Shown: positions 7,427 through 17,140 of the stretch, piece after piece
How positions within the stretch are numbered: position 1 is the first letter of the stretch
How the letters are laid out: each line of letters begins with the position of its first letter
Source of the DNA: Lachnospiraceae bacterium
GTDB taxonomy: Bacteria; Bacillota; Clostridia; Lachnospirales; Lachnospiraceae
Direction of reading: 5' to 3'
Assembly: GCA_029068555.1 (NCBI GenBank)
Contig: JAIECJ010000231.1
Span: 58,156-122,155, forward strand
DNA length: 64,000 nucleotides
Position numbers and translations under genes: made by a program
Notes under the pieces: generated by a model
Database searches by the model: none
Told to the model about the DNA's origin: nothing
Seen by the model: only the letters and a program-made list of their open reading frames with translations

Positions 7427-8560
7427 ATGAAAATATTGATTCTGTCACATGAATATCCACCGATTGGCGGAGGCGGTGCAAATGCGTGCTATTTTTTGTC
7501 TCGCGAATTTGCACAGGCAGGGCATCAGGTAACTATCGTCACAGCACAATATGAGCATTTGCCACAGGAAGAAAAGACTGCGGATGGTGTGTTGATTTTC
7601 AGAGTGCGCTGTCGGCGCAGTAATAAAGAAAAGAGTAGTTTTTTTGAAATGTTTACCTATTTCACAAGTGCATGGATATTCACGGACAGATTGCTGAAAA
7701 AGACTTCTTTTGACAAATGTCTGGTCTTTTTCGGCATTCCCAGTGGACCGATTGCACTGCACCTCAAAAATAAATACAGTCTTTCGTATATTATCCGTTT
7801 TGGCGGGGGAGACATTCCGGGAGCACAAAAAAGGTTCAAATATATTTATAGGATTCTCACACCGGTAGTTAAAAAAATTTGGAAACGTGCAGATGGACTT
7901 ATCGCAAACAGTGAAGGGCTTTGGAAACGTGCACAGGCGTTTGAGGACAAATACGAGATAACCATAGTGGAAAACGGTGTGGATACAGATTACTTTGTTC
8001 CCGGAAGTCAAAATCATGATAAAAAGGAAATCAAAATTCTATTTGTATCAAGACTGATAGAAGGGAAAGGGCTGCAATTTATTATACCAGACATGTCAAA
8101 GGTACGAAGTGAAGTGTGGCAGAAATGCGGTAAAAAAGTAGTTTTAGTAATAGTTGGCGATGGTCCATACAGACCAAGGCTGGAGGAACTAGTCGCGAAA
8201 ACCCAGACCGGCCATTGTGTGAAATTTGAAGGGCACAAGAATAAAGAACAGGTGAGGCAGTATTATCAGGATTCAGATATATTTATTCTGCCATCTTTGT
8301 CAGAGGGAATGCCAAACGTTGTTCTCGAGGCAATGGCATGTGGACTTCCGATTGTTATGACACCCTGTGAGGGCAGCAAGGAACTGGTTACGGATAATGG
8401 CATTGTTTCCGAACTGGACTCTTTTGCAGATGCGCTGACAAAAGTATGTGTGGATACAGCGTTAAGACAGACGATGGGAAAAAGCAGTCTGACGAAAGCA
8501 GAGACATATTTCCAATGGGAAAGGATAAGCCGCAGATATTTGGCGTTCCTTGAAAAGTAA
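7427..8560 (+). CDS. GT4 glycosyltransferase, right module 1
   Basis: A protein of 377 residues and paralogue of the left-module GT4 (5750-6889), sharing SHEYPPIGGGGANAC at the N-terminus, IIRFGGGDIPG in the middle, and FVSRLIEGKGL plus EGMPNVVLEAMACGLP in the donor-binding domain. GT-B fold; it transfers a sugar from a nucleotide donor to the growing lipid-linked unit on the cytoplasmic side. It opens the rightward operon. No convincing promoter stands directly before it, which fits the idea that this module is silent in the present orientation of switch 1. Confidence 0.88.
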   Translation: MKILILSHEYPPIGGGGANACYFLSREFAQAGHQVTIVTAQYEHLPQEEKTADGVLIFRVRCRRSNKEKSSFFEMFTYFTSAWIFTDRLLKKTSFDKCLVFFGIPSGPIALHLKNKYSLSYIIRFGGGDIPGAQKRFKYIYRILTPVVKKIWKRADGLIANSEGLWKRAQAFEDKYEITIVENGVDTDYFVPGSQNHDKKEIKILFVSRLIEGKGLQFIIPDMSKVRSEVWQKCGKKVVLVIVGDGPYRPRLEELVAKTQTGHCVKFEGHKNKEQVRQYYQDSDIFILPSLSEGMPNVVLEAMACGLPIVMTPCEGSKELVTDNGIVSELDSFADALTKVCVDTALRQTMGKSSLTKAETYFQWERISRRYLAFLEK

Positions 8561-8585
8561 AATAATAAAAAATGAGAGGCAGTCA

Positions 8586-9506
8586 ATGAAATATACAATT
8601 ATAACATGTTCGTCCGCGTTTAGTTCAATATGGAAATATACAAAAGAACCGGATATTGACATTAAGTGGGCATTTAGGGGAAGTGGTTCTAAAATATTAT
8701 CTTTTATTCGGGTGATGTGGTTTCAGTATAATCTGCCATTAAAGAAAATATGGATTAACCGGAATATGGTTAATCTCGGCAGTATAAACATTGTTTTTGA
8801 CTCTGGCGCAAATGAGTTTCTGTTAAGGTGGATCAAGGAACATAATCCTGGCAAAAGATGTATTTTGTATTATTGGAATGTAATTAGTGACCATACACCG
8901 TTAGACAATGAAAAGATACGGAATATGGGTTATGAAATATGGGGATTTGATTTTGACGATTCCCGGAAACATGGTTACACATATAATTCCCAGTTTTTTT
9001 GTCCGAGCTGGTATAGTGATTTGAAAAACACAAATTCTTCATTATATGATATTAGTTTTGTGGGAAGGGATAAAAATCGAAGGATGCAGAATGCAGAAAA
9101 AATGGTTGCAACATTAAGCGGTTCAGTACCGTTGAAAAGTAATCTGTATTTTGCTGCACCAAAGTGGTATCTTGCATTTAAAAATAAGAAATATAAGAAA
9201 ATTCTCAGGTTTAAAGAAATGCTGCAGCAGGAATTGAATGGGAAAATACTGTTGGACATAACAGATGAAGGGCAGTCCGGTTATACACTGCGCGTTTTTG
9301 ATGCTTTGTGCAACGGTAGAAAGCTTGTTACAAATAATGCTCATATCGTAAATGAGGATTTTTATGATAAGAGAAATATTTTTGTTTATGGTATGGATAA
9401 TCTGAAAGACTTTGAGATTTTTATGAATACGCCATTTTATACTGAAAAAACGGAACAAGTATACAGCAGGGATATCGCACATTGGCTAACCAGATTTTTA
9501 AGATAA
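8586..9506 (+). CDS. Putative glycosyltransferase (CgeB/Eps11J-like)
   Basis: A protein of 306 residues starting at ATG with GAGAGG upstream (a longer frame from 8550 overlaps the previous gene). No membrane span. The C-terminal third, with ITDEGQSGYTLRVFDALCNG and a KLVTNN segment, resembles the donor-binding part of capsule and LPS glycosyltransferases of the CgeB/Eps11J-like group; SFVGRDKNRR in the middle fits the same family. It has no counterpart in the left module, so it is the gene that would make the two products differ most. Family level only; sugar unknown. Confidence 0.65.
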   Translation: MKYTIITCSSAFSSIWKYTKEPDIDIKWAFRGSGSKILSFIRVMWFQYNLPLKKIWINRNMVNLGSINIVFDSGANEFLLRWIKEHNPGKRCILYYWNVISDHTPLDNEKIRNMGYEIWGFDFDDSRKHGYTYNSQFFCPSWYSDLKNTNSSLYDISFVGRDKNRRMQNAEKMVATLSGSVPLKSNLYFAAPKWYLAFKNKKYKKILRFKEMLQQELNGKILLDITDEGQSGYTLRVFDALCNGRKLVTNNAHIVNEDFYDKRNIFVYGMDNLKDFEIFMNTPFYTEKTEQVYSRDIAHWLTRFLR

Positions 9507-9518
9507 AAGGAAATTGAC

Positions 9519-10427
9519 ATGATTATTCAATTAATGCAAATATCTTTTTTTAAGAGAATTTATATATTGTTTACGAATATATGCAGTATCATTCCGGACA
9601 AGCTTTACTTAAAGCTTATTTATAGAATTCGGACAGGGAAAAAATTGAATTTAACGAATCCCAAAACCTTTAATGAGAAAATACAGTGGTTAAAATTGCA
9701 TAACAGGGATGAAAAATTTTCTATTATGGTGGATAAATACAGGGTGCGGGAATATGTTGCAGATAAAATCGGGAAGGAATACCTGATTCCTCTTCTGGGA
9801 GTCTATGAAAATGCAGCGGATATCGACACAAATGTCTTGCCAGAAGAGTTTGTCATCAAATGCACTCATGATTCGGGAAGTGTTGTTTTATGCCATAAAA
9901 GACAGGATCTCACGCCTAAAGTACGTAAGAAAATAAATCAGGCTCTCAAAAGAAAATATTATTATGCAAGCCGGGAATATCCATACAAAAATGTTCAGCC
10001 AAGGATTGTCATTGAGAAAATGATGCATGACGGAGAAGGCAGAGGACTGATTGACTACAAATTTTACTGTTTTCATGGGGAACCGAAATTCCTGTATGTA
10101 TCTGCAGGTCTGGATGCCCATGCAACAGCTCGGATATCATTTTATAATATGGATTTGTCTGAAGCTCCGTTCCAGCGCAGCGATTACAAACATTTTTCGA
10201 AAATCCCACAGATTCCTGTCAATTATCAAAAAATGATAGATATCGCCAGAGTTCTTTCAAAGGATATCCCGTTTGTCAGGATAGATCTGTATGAAATCGG
10301 CGGCGCAATATATTTTTCTGAAATTACCTTTTCCCCATGCGGCGGAATGATGCCATTTGACCCTCGGGGATATGACGCGGTACTTGGAGAATATATAAAT
10401 TTAAATACAATAGAAATTAATGGCTGA
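9519..10427 (+). CDS. TupA-like ATP-grasp protein, right module 1
   Basis: A protein of 302 residues and close paralogue of 4858-5748: KTFNEKIQWLKL, DKYRVREYV, FVIKCTHDSGSVV, YPYKNVQPRIVIEKMMH and a C-terminal FVRIDLYEIGGAIYFSEITF with the metal-binding acidic residues of ATP-grasp enzymes. It probably links an amino acid or similar acid to the polymer, as proposed for TupA. It sits 12 bases after the previous gene with AAAGGAA as ribosome binding site. The middle (about residues 185-235) differs most from the left copy, which may reflect another substrate. Confidence 0.82.
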   Translation: MIIQLMQISFFKRIYILFTNICSIIPDKLYLKLIYRIRTGKKLNLTNPKTFNEKIQWLKLHNRDEKFSIMVDKYRVREYVADKIGKEYLIPLLGVYENAADIDTNVLPEEFVIKCTHDSGSVVLCHKRQDLTPKVRKKINQALKRKYYYASREYPYKNVQPRIVIEKMMHDGEGRGLIDYKFYCFHGEPKFLYVSAGLDAHATARISFYNMDLSEAPFQRSDYKHFSKIPQIPVNYQKMIDIARVLSKDIPFVRIDLYEIGGAIYFSEITFSPCGGMMPFDPRGYDAVLGEYINLNTIEING

Positions 10428-10443
10428 TTAGGAGAGTCTGTTG

Positions 10444-11769
10444 ATGTTGAATAAGCGAAACGGCGCAAAAGAAAATATACTCATATCCAATATTATGTGG
10501 TCATTTATGGCAAAAGTATTTGCGATGCTTTTTTACTTTATTGCAGATGTGTTTTATGCAAGGTTTCTGGGGATTGATGCGTATGCGGAATGGGTTTTCT
10601 TTTTTTCGGTAGCAAATATGGCTTTTTGTCTGGGGTGGTTTGGCATAAATATATCATCTAAGGTGCATATTGCAAAAAGCAATGAGAGGGAGCAGTGTCT
10701 TGGTGCTGCATTGGGTGTCAGGCTGGGTGTTAGCAGTATATTGTCTGCCATATTGATTGTGATTGCACCATTCATAGCAGGCAGCATAGGGTATCCGCGT
10801 CTGTATCCAAATTTGCGTTCCCTGATGTATGTCATGAGCGGGATGGTTTTTCTGAACTCGTTTACGGAGTTTTTTAAACAGTTTTACATCGGGATTCAGG
10901 AACTTAAGAGATTGTGTGTGATTACGTTTATAGAATATTTTTCATATTGTCTTTTTACGATATCATTTTTGATGATAAGCAGTAATCCAATAAGTATTGC
11001 ATGTGGATACTGTGCCGCTGGTGTAGCAATTCTAATATGTAATGCATTAATGTTTGCGAGGAGATATCAGCTGCATCTGATACAAAAGGGGATGCGAAAT
11101 TTGCAGCAGCAGCAGATAATTTTGAAATATGCAGTTCCGCTGGTTCTGACATCATTAGGCGGTCTGGTGCTTATGGAGATGGATACATTCATGCTGGGAT
11201 TGTTCTGTGCAAAGGAGCAGGTATCGGTTTACTCAATTGCCAAACAGCTTATATCAAAAGCCACGAATGTAAATATGGCAATCTGGACAGGCACTGTCGC
11301 CTCATTGGCAGTGATTACAAAAGAGAATTTTGAAGAGAAAAAAAATAAATTTAAAAAGGTTGACAGCCTGAATAGTGCGGTGTCAATATTTGTTTGTGTT
11401 TGTTTTGCGTTGTTTGGAGGCATCGCAATTAAATCTGTATATGGGGTCAAGTATAGAGCTGCAGGCAGCATATTGCTCCTGCTAATCCCTTATTATTTTC
11501 TGTACTGCATGTCGTCACTGTATGCTAATTTTTTGGATTTCATGGGGCATGCAAGGACAAGGGCTATGTGGTTTATTTCCGTCATTGTTATCAATCTTTC
11601 CTTTAACTATCTGTTGATACCACGGTATGGCGCCGCAGGTGCAGCATTGGCAACTACAATATCCATTATTCCATATACAATATATTGTCTGTATGATGTA
11701 CGGAATATATTTAAGAAAAAGGCTGTCTGTTTCGAATGTGTGTCATCATGCGGCAGTAATAACACATAA
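10444..11769 (+). CDS. Wzx-like flippase, right module 1
   Basis: A protein of 441 residues, polytopic, MOP superfamily, paralogous along its length to the left-module flippase (shared FYARFLGID.YAEWVFFFSV, MEMDTFMLGLF and KATNVNMAIWTGTVASLA). ATG at 10444 is preferred; a TTG three bases earlier is possible. AGGAGA precedes it. The last dozen residues (ECVSSCGSNNT) do not match the left copy, and the copy of the 98-bp repeat begins 5 bases after the stop, so the 3' end may have been altered by that insertion. It would export the product of the right module. Confidence 0.88.
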   Translation: MLNKRNGAKENILISNIMWSFMAKVFAMLFYFIADVFYARFLGIDAYAEWVFFFSVANMAFCLGWFGINISSKVHIAKSNEREQCLGAALGVRLGVSSILSAILIVIAPFIAGSIGYPRLYPNLRSLMYVMSGMVFLNSFTEFFKQFYIGIQELKRLCVITFIEYFSYCLFTISFLMISSNPISIACGYCAAGVAILICNALMFARRYQLHLIQKGMRNLQQQQIILKYAVPLVLTSLGGLVLMEMDTFMLGLFCAKEQVSVYSIAKQLISKATNVNMAIWTGTVASLAVITKENFEEKKNKFKKVDSLNSAVSIFVCVCFALFGGIAIKSVYGVKYRAAGSILLLLIPYYFLYCMSSLYANFLDFMGHARTRAMWFISVIVINLSFNYLLIPRYGAAGAALATTISIIPYTIYCLYDVRNIFKKKAVCFECVSSCGSNNT

Positions 11770-11773
11770 AACC

Positions 11774-11871
11774 AATGCTTGCCTTTTAGCATTTTGTGTG
11801 CAAAATCTGTTATAATTCACACCTCAATAACTTATAAGCTGATGAAAACTGGCGTTGGTGTGAATTGTAAC
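11774..11871 (+). repeat. 98-bp repeat, copy 1 (partial copy of the 35507-35649 element)
   Basis: Identical by eye over 98 bases to 35552-35649. It keeps the right terminal repeat ending GTGTGAATTGTAAC but lacks the left end seen in the full copy. It contains an inner dyad (GTTATAATTCACACC with GGTGTGAATTGTAAC). It lies between the flippase gene and the promoter at 11914. Confidence 0.8.
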
Positions 11872-11913
11872 ATATGGAATAAAATACGTCAGGATTGTGT
11901 ACGTGACAGGCTA

Positions 11914-11942
11914 TTGACATTTTGAATGACAAAATATATACT
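11914..11942 (+). promoter_or_regulatory. Consensus promoter of the O-acylation operon
   Basis: TTGACA (11914-11919), 17-base spacer, TATACT (11937-11942). It lies about 60 bases before the MBOAT start and gives the 12002-18211 gene group expression independent of switch 1. Confidence 0.75.
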
Positions 11943-12001
11943 TATATGTGTTTTTGTGCTCGTAAAAATATATATGCTGTGTGGAGGGTAAATTTCAAAA
12001 G

Positions 12002-13501
12002 ATGTTATTTAATACGGTGCAGTACTTGATATTTTTGCCGATTGTGGTTTTGATTTATTATATTCTGCCCAAAAAAGTGCGTTACGTGTGGCTGCTGGGT
12101 GCAAGCTGCTATTTTTATATGCAGTGGAATCAAATATACATTCTCCTTTTGCTGTTTTGTACGATGGTCACATACACGGGAGGGCTTCTAATCGAACGAT
12201 TCAAGGTGGGACATAAGGAGAGCAGTGGGAAAAAGCATGACTATAAAAAGCTGTGTCTTGTTGTGTGCATTGTGCTGAACTTGGGGCTTTTATTTTTCTA
12301 CAAGTATTTTTCATGGGGAGTCTCTACGATTAACCGCATACTTTTAATATTCCATGTGAGTGAAATCACATGGGAAAGGTCGATACTGCTGCCGGTCGGG
12401 ATTTCCTTTTATATATTGCAGTCGCTGGGGTACTTGATTGATGTGTACAGGGGGGATATCTATGCGGAGAAAAATTTTATCCGCTATGCATTGTTTGTTT
12501 CATTTTTCCCTCAGCTGGTGGCAGGACCGATAGAGCGCTCTAAAAATCTGCTGGTGCAGCTGCACGAGGCGCATGATTTTAAATATGAGAATGTGAAAAA
12601 GGGCGCAATCCTGATTTTATATGGTCTTTTTTTGAAGGTGGTGATTGCGGACAAGGCGGCGATCATCGTTAACACTGTGTATGCGGACAGTTCGGGCTAT
12701 CCCGGTTTCTTTATTTTGATTGCGACAGTTTTATTTTCAATTCAGATTTACTGTGACTTTTATGGATATTCCACGATTGCGAGGGGATCAGCATTGCTTA
12801 TGGGGATACGGCTGATGGACAATTTCAACGCACCGTATTACGCCAGAAGTGTTCGGGAATTCTGGCGGAGATGGCACATCTCTCTGTCAGGGTGGTTTCG
12901 TGATTATCTCTATATTCCGCTTGGTGGCAGCAGAAAGGGCACAGCGAGGAAAGAGTGCAACCGGATGGTTGTGTTTGCAGTGAGCGGGCTCTGGCATGGA
13001 GCGTCGCTTAGTTTTTTGTTTTGGGGTTTGTTAAACGGCATGGGGCAGGTTGCGGAGGACTTAACGGAAAAAATAAAAAAGCGTCTTGGGAATCCTCATA
13101 TTCAAAAAGCAGCATGTTTTAGCAGAAGGCTGTGTCAAATGTTGTTTACCTTTGGGTTTGTGACATTTGCGTGGATGTTTTTCCGTGCAAGCGGATTAAA
13201 GGATGCACTTTTGATTTTACGGGATATGTGCAGCTGCGCGAACTGGACGATTTTGTTTGATGGTTCGCTTTATGAACTTGGCGTGGCACAGGAACCCATG
13301 AATATGCTGCTGATAGCGATTGTAGCGTTGCTTGCTGTGGATTATCTGAAATATAAGGGACATGATGTTGCGGAGTTGTTTTTACAACAGGATTGGTGGT
13401 TTCGGACAGTTGTAATTATGGGGATGATTTTTATCATTCTGCTGTATGGGTGTTATGGGACACTTTACGATACTGCACAGTTTATTTATTTTCAGTTTTA
13501 A
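12002..13501 (+). CDS. MBOAT family O-acyltransferase (AlgI/DltB-like)
   Basis: A protein of 499 residues and about 10-12 membrane spans. MLFNTVQYLIFLPI is a standard N-terminus for this family, so the ATG at 12002 was chosen over the GTG at 11981 even though the GGAGGG lies 13 bases away. Family marks are the RYALFVSFFPQLVAGPIER segment, YCDFYGYSTIARG, FWRRWHISLS, and the catalytic His332 in SGLWHGAS. It moves acyl groups across the membrane for O-acetylation of an extracellular polymer. The next gene is its usual SGNH-type partner. Confidence 0.92.
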   Translation: MLFNTVQYLIFLPIVVLIYYILPKKVRYVWLLGASCYFYMQWNQIYILLLLFCTMVTYTGGLLIERFKVGHKESSGKKHDYKKLCLVVCIVLNLGLLFFYKYFSWGVSTINRILLIFHVSEITWERSILLPVGISFYILQSLGYLIDVYRGDIYAEKNFIRYALFVSFFPQLVAGPIERSKNLLVQLHEAHDFKYENVKKGAILILYGLFLKVVIADKAAIIVNTVYADSSGYPGFFILIATVLFSIQIYCDFYGYSTIARGSALLMGIRLMDNFNAPYYARSVREFWRRWHISLSGWFRDYLYIPLGGSRKGTARKECNRMVVFAVSGLWHGASLSFLFWGLLNGMGQVAEDLTEKIKKRLGNPHIQKAACFSRRLCQMLFTFGFVTFAWMFFRASGLKDALLILRDMCSCANWTILFDGSLYELGVAQEPMNMLLIAIVALLAVDYLKYKGHDVAELFLQQDWWFRTVVIMGMIFIILLYGCYGTLYDTAQFIYFQF

Positions 13502-13522
13502 GATTAGGGGGCGGTCAGAAAG

Positions 13523-14827
13523 ATGAAAGGGCTTAGGAGAATTACAGGAATCATGGTGAGGATTTTAATTTTCTGTGTCATTTTCAATGGTCTGAATTAT
13601 ATTTATGTGGCTGACCCGCCTTGGGAGCGCATTTTGTGGCACAATTTTTATCAGGATGTGGGGAAAATTGATAATCTGTTTCTAGGATCTTCGCATGTGT
13701 ATTATGACATTGATCCTTTTTTGCTGGATGAACTAAATGGACAATATAATTTTAATCTGTCAACCTCAGGCCAGGTGATGAACGGCACATATTATCTTTT
13801 GAGGGAAGCGGATAAGTACAATGACCTGTCTCATGTTTATATAGAGCTGTATTACGGGCGGAATACTGGCGGGGACAGCGACCGGGTTACGCAGGAGCCG
13901 TGGTTTAACTGGCAGAACACAGACTGTATGAAATGGTCTGCTAATAAGCTCTCATACATGCTTTCAATTACCAATGATGTGGAAGGCTATATTGATATCC
14001 TGATACCGTTTAGCAGATATCGCGAACATCTTGGTGATTATGAATATATCAAATCAACAATTGAAACGAAAGTGACTGGAGATTATGAATATTCAGACGA
14101 ATATGAGAAGTATCTGGACAAAGGCTTTAGATATTCAGAAATTGTATATAAAGCAGAAGACAGGGCATTGAAAAGAAATCAAAGTTTAGGTGAAAACCCC
14201 ATGGCACAAAGCTGCGAGCTGTATCTGCGCAAGGCGGTTGAATATTGCCAGAGGAAGGATATTCCTGTCACTTTGTTCATATCGCCGATGTATAATCTAC
14301 AGCCTGTCAGTGCAGGGAATTATGATAATTATATCAATCAGATGAAGGGAATTGCCGCTGAATACGGTTTAGATTTTTATGATTTTAATCTTGCAAAAGA
14401 TGAGTATTTTCCAATACAGAAGCTGGAATATTTCAGGGATGTTGATCATCTAAATTCAGCGGGTGCAGCTTTGTTCACAGACTTTTTCTATAAAGTGGTA
14501 TCAGGCGATGCGGAACAAAATCAGAAGTATTTTTATGATTCCTATGCGCAGAAACTTCAGAGTGCAGAACCGGAAGTTTATGGAATATATTACTGGAAGT
14601 CCGGTTCGGAAACATTTATGAATGTCGCATCAAACAGGGAATCTGGCATGGAGTACAGGATTGTGATCACTCCGGATGAATTTTCGGGCAAAGAGCAGTA
14701 TATTGTACAGGATTTTTGCGAAAATAAAAAATTTACTGTTGATGATGAATGTGGAATCTGTACCGTCGAGTATCGTATAAAAAATGCTCCCGATGCTGTG
14801 CATATTGTAGAGGTAGAATATCAATAG
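13523..14827 (+). CDS. SGNH-like acyl-transfer partner of MBOAT (AlgX/DltD-like role)
   Basis: A protein of 434 residues with an N-terminal membrane anchor (about residues 8-30) and an extracellular domain. LFLGSSHVYYDI (Ser56/Ser57) and DVDHLNSAG (Asp306/308, His309) look like the SGNH catalytic blocks. A C-terminal beta-rich tail of about 100 residues follows. Genes of this type beside an MBOAT gene commonly finish O-acetylation outside the cell, taking the acyl group from the MBOAT protein. The 21-base gap to the MBOAT gene supports cotranscription. Substrate polymer is unknown. Confidence 0.8.
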   Translation: MKGLRRITGIMVRILIFCVIFNGLNYIYVADPPWERILWHNFYQDVGKIDNLFLGSSHVYYDIDPFLLDELNGQYNFNLSTSGQVMNGTYYLLREADKYNDLSHVYIELYYGRNTGGDSDRVTQEPWFNWQNTDCMKWSANKLSYMLSITNDVEGYIDILIPFSRYREHLGDYEYIKSTIETKVTGDYEYSDEYEKYLDKGFRYSEIVYKAEDRALKRNQSLGENPMAQSCELYLRKAVEYCQRKDIPVTLFISPMYNLQPVSAGNYDNYINQMKGIAAEYGLDFYDFNLAKDEYFPIQKLEYFRDVDHLNSAGAALFTDFFYKVVSGDAEQNQKYFYDSYAQKLQSAEPEVYGIYYWKSGSETFMNVASNRESGMEYRIVITPDEFSGKEQYIVQDFCENKKFTVDDECGICTVEYRIKNAPDAVHIVEVEYQ

Positions 14828-14980
14828 GATGTTACTTTGACAATTGGCAGTCATTTTGGCTGAAAAACGTTTTTTATTTTAATGGGAATATTTAGGTGAA
14901 AATTGGCTCACTATATTACAGGAAATGCGTATAATTGTTTAGATTTTAGGCGGAGAAAGAGCGCAGTTGAGGTAAAAATT

Positions 14981-17110
14981 ATGGAGATGAAAAAGAGAAA
15001 ATATATAACGATGGCTATAATGGTCATGCTGTCGGTATTTTTGGCATATTTACAGTTTGTACAGGCAGGATGCAATTCGGATGATGCAGCAACATATGCA
15101 TATATGTACAATTTTTTTGAATTAGGAAATAAATCGCTTAGTATAAAAGATTTTTTGGATCCATGGTTTTATTCTTCGGCGATTGCCTATCTGTTGAATG
15201 TTGGAGGAAGCGGTACATTTAGTTCTCTTGCATACCTTTCTGTATGGTATGGGATAGCAGTTTTTTTTACGCTTCTTATGACAATGAACAAAAGGGATTC
15301 AAAGTGGATGCTTGCGCTGGCGGTATTTATTCTTCTGCCATATAGACAGACAAATAAATACCATATGGTGGCGGCATTTGTTACACTTTTTTCGATATGG
15401 GCGCTGCAATGTTATAAGGACACTGGGAAAAAGTGGATTTTGTGTGCTGTCGGTTTGATAGCTGTATATTCTTTTGTGTTTACAGATGACAGACTATTGT
15501 TGTTGGTTTTTTTGTTTGCGACACTAATCGTTTATTTAGTGATTTTTTTATTTCAGGATAAAAGTAAGCGCAAATATATATATATGGCGGTATTTGGTGG
15601 GATACTGGTTGCAGGTGTGCTCAATTGTGTCAATAAAATTGCTGTAAAAATTCTGGGACAGGAGACAGGAATTTTAGGTGTACTGGGTGGCTACGGAGGT
15701 GCGGATTACTTTAACTGGATAGATGTGGAGACTTTTTTCTTGAAAGGAATACCATCTATTATTGGCTCTATCTTTGTTCAGTGGAATATTCCTATTCGTG
15801 GTGGAATGGTTCAGATTAATTCCATTTATTGGTTTATAAGGATTATCATTGTGTGTTTGGCGTTGGCTGCTCTGTTTGACCGTTGGAAAGTGATAATAAA
15901 AAAAGGAATTAAGAGTGTAGAGTTATTGGATGCATTGTCTGTAGTGTGTACTACGGTGGCTCTTGGCGTCAATGCTCTGAATGGAATGGTACAGTATTAT
16001 AGTGTAACAAGTGCTCCTATGAACAGATATGCAAGCGTATGCTGGTTTTTGCTTGTGGTCATTCTGGTAAGATGGATGGATGAACGTCTGGAAAATGTGA
16101 TGATTTATCCTAATATATCAAATAATTTGTTTCTTGGGGGAATACTTATCCTGCTGACTATAGGGTATATCAATCCGATTTTTGCTCCGGCGGAAGATAT
16201 TGTAAATAGTTCGTATGCAGTTGAGCTTGATTATCTAAAATCGCATGGGGAAATGTACAGGTACGGATTGGGAAGCTATTGGAAGTCAAATCCGATAACG
16301 GCAGCGACAAACGCAGAGTATGTGATCTGCAGCGGCACAATTCAAGACGATGAGCTTGTTTGCAGTAAGAAAGATGGTTTTTATACAGATGGGGGAAATT
16401 ACTTTAATTTTATCGTGTCTGATGCCGGCAGTGAAATGTCGGTTTCGCCAGAAAATATAGAGAATGTAAGGGGGGATTATACGGATATTTATTCTAATGG
16501 AGACACAATCTATATGTATGATTATGATATCCGGTTTGACACGGCAATTATTATGGACACGGCAGGTATGGGGTATGAGCTTACAGATACGATCGTATAT
16601 AACATAGATTTGCCAATAGGAACTAGCAGAATAGAGGTTACGACAACAGCAAAAGATAATCTGTTATTAGCAGTTGTGGACAATCCGGATATTACTGACA
16701 TAAGGATTGGCAGTAAGGGAGACGATATCGCAACAGCCGAGGTTACATGTCTCCAAAATACGCAAATAGGTTTTTCTGTAGGACGCAGGGAAGACATTCT
16801 TACGGAGCTGTATAAGGTAGAAGTTAAAAGGGTGGCTGGAGCTGTATATGTGGATGCGGAACAAACAACGCTGCCGTTGAATGAAGGCAGGTATATAGTT
16901 ACTTTTTCTGGTGAGAATTTGAAGGATATGGAAGTAAACTGGAAAGTTGACGGTGAGGTGACGCAGTTGACAAATGGAAGGATAAAAAGGCGCTATCAGG
17001 TCAATGTTTCAGAAAGGCAAAATGTGGAGTATGAATTAATATCCAACGGCGCTATGGTTGATTCGGTTTATTATGAGAATGAGGATTTGTTTGGAAAAAT
17101 AAGCGAATAG
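14981..17110 (+). CDS. Large membrane protein, GT-C-like with C-terminal extracellular domain
   Basis: A protein of 709 residues. ATG at 14981 is preferred, as TGAGG lies 9 bases upstream; an upstream frame to 14903 has no ribosome binding site. About 11-12 spans occupy residues 8-440. A first outer loop with CNSDDAATYAYMYNF carries the acidic pair expected of GT-C enzymes that use lipid-phosphate sugars. The last 260 residues are hydrophilic and rich in beta-type sequence. No named family is recognised. It sits inside the O-acylation operon. A polymerase role is possible but not shown. Confidence 0.6.
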   Translation: MEMKKRKYITMAIMVMLSVFLAYLQFVQAGCNSDDAATYAYMYNFFELGNKSLSIKDFLDPWFYSSAIAYLLNVGGSGTFSSLAYLSVWYGIAVFFTLLMTMNKRDSKWMLALAVFILLPYRQTNKYHMVAAFVTLFSIWALQCYKDTGKKWILCAVGLIAVYSFVFTDDRLLLLVFLFATLIVYLVIFLFQDKSKRKYIYMAVFGGILVAGVLNCVNKIAVKILGQETGILGVLGGYGGADYFNWIDVETFFLKGIPSIIGSIFVQWNIPIRGGMVQINSIYWFIRIIIVCLALAALFDRWKVIIKKGIKSVELLDALSVVCTTVALGVNALNGMVQYYSVTSAPMNRYASVCWFLLVVILVRWMDERLENVMIYPNISNNLFLGGILILLTIGYINPIFAPAEDIVNSSYAVELDYLKSHGEMYRYGLGSYWKSNPITAATNAEYVICSGTIQDDELVCSKKDGFYTDGGNYFNFIVSDAGSEMSVSPENIENVRGDYTDIYSNGDTIYMYDYDIRFDTAIIMDTAGMGYELTDTIVYNIDLPIGTSRIEVTTTAKDNLLLAVVDNPDITDIRIGSKGDDIATAEVTCLQNTQIGFSVGRREDILTELYKVEVKRVAGAVYVDAEQTTLPLNEGRYIVTFSGENLKDMEVNWKVDGEVTQLTNGRIKRRYQVNVSERQNVEYELISNGAMVDSVYYENEDLFGKISE

Positions 17111-17140
17111 TAAGGAATGTAAGCTGGAATAGGAATTTTT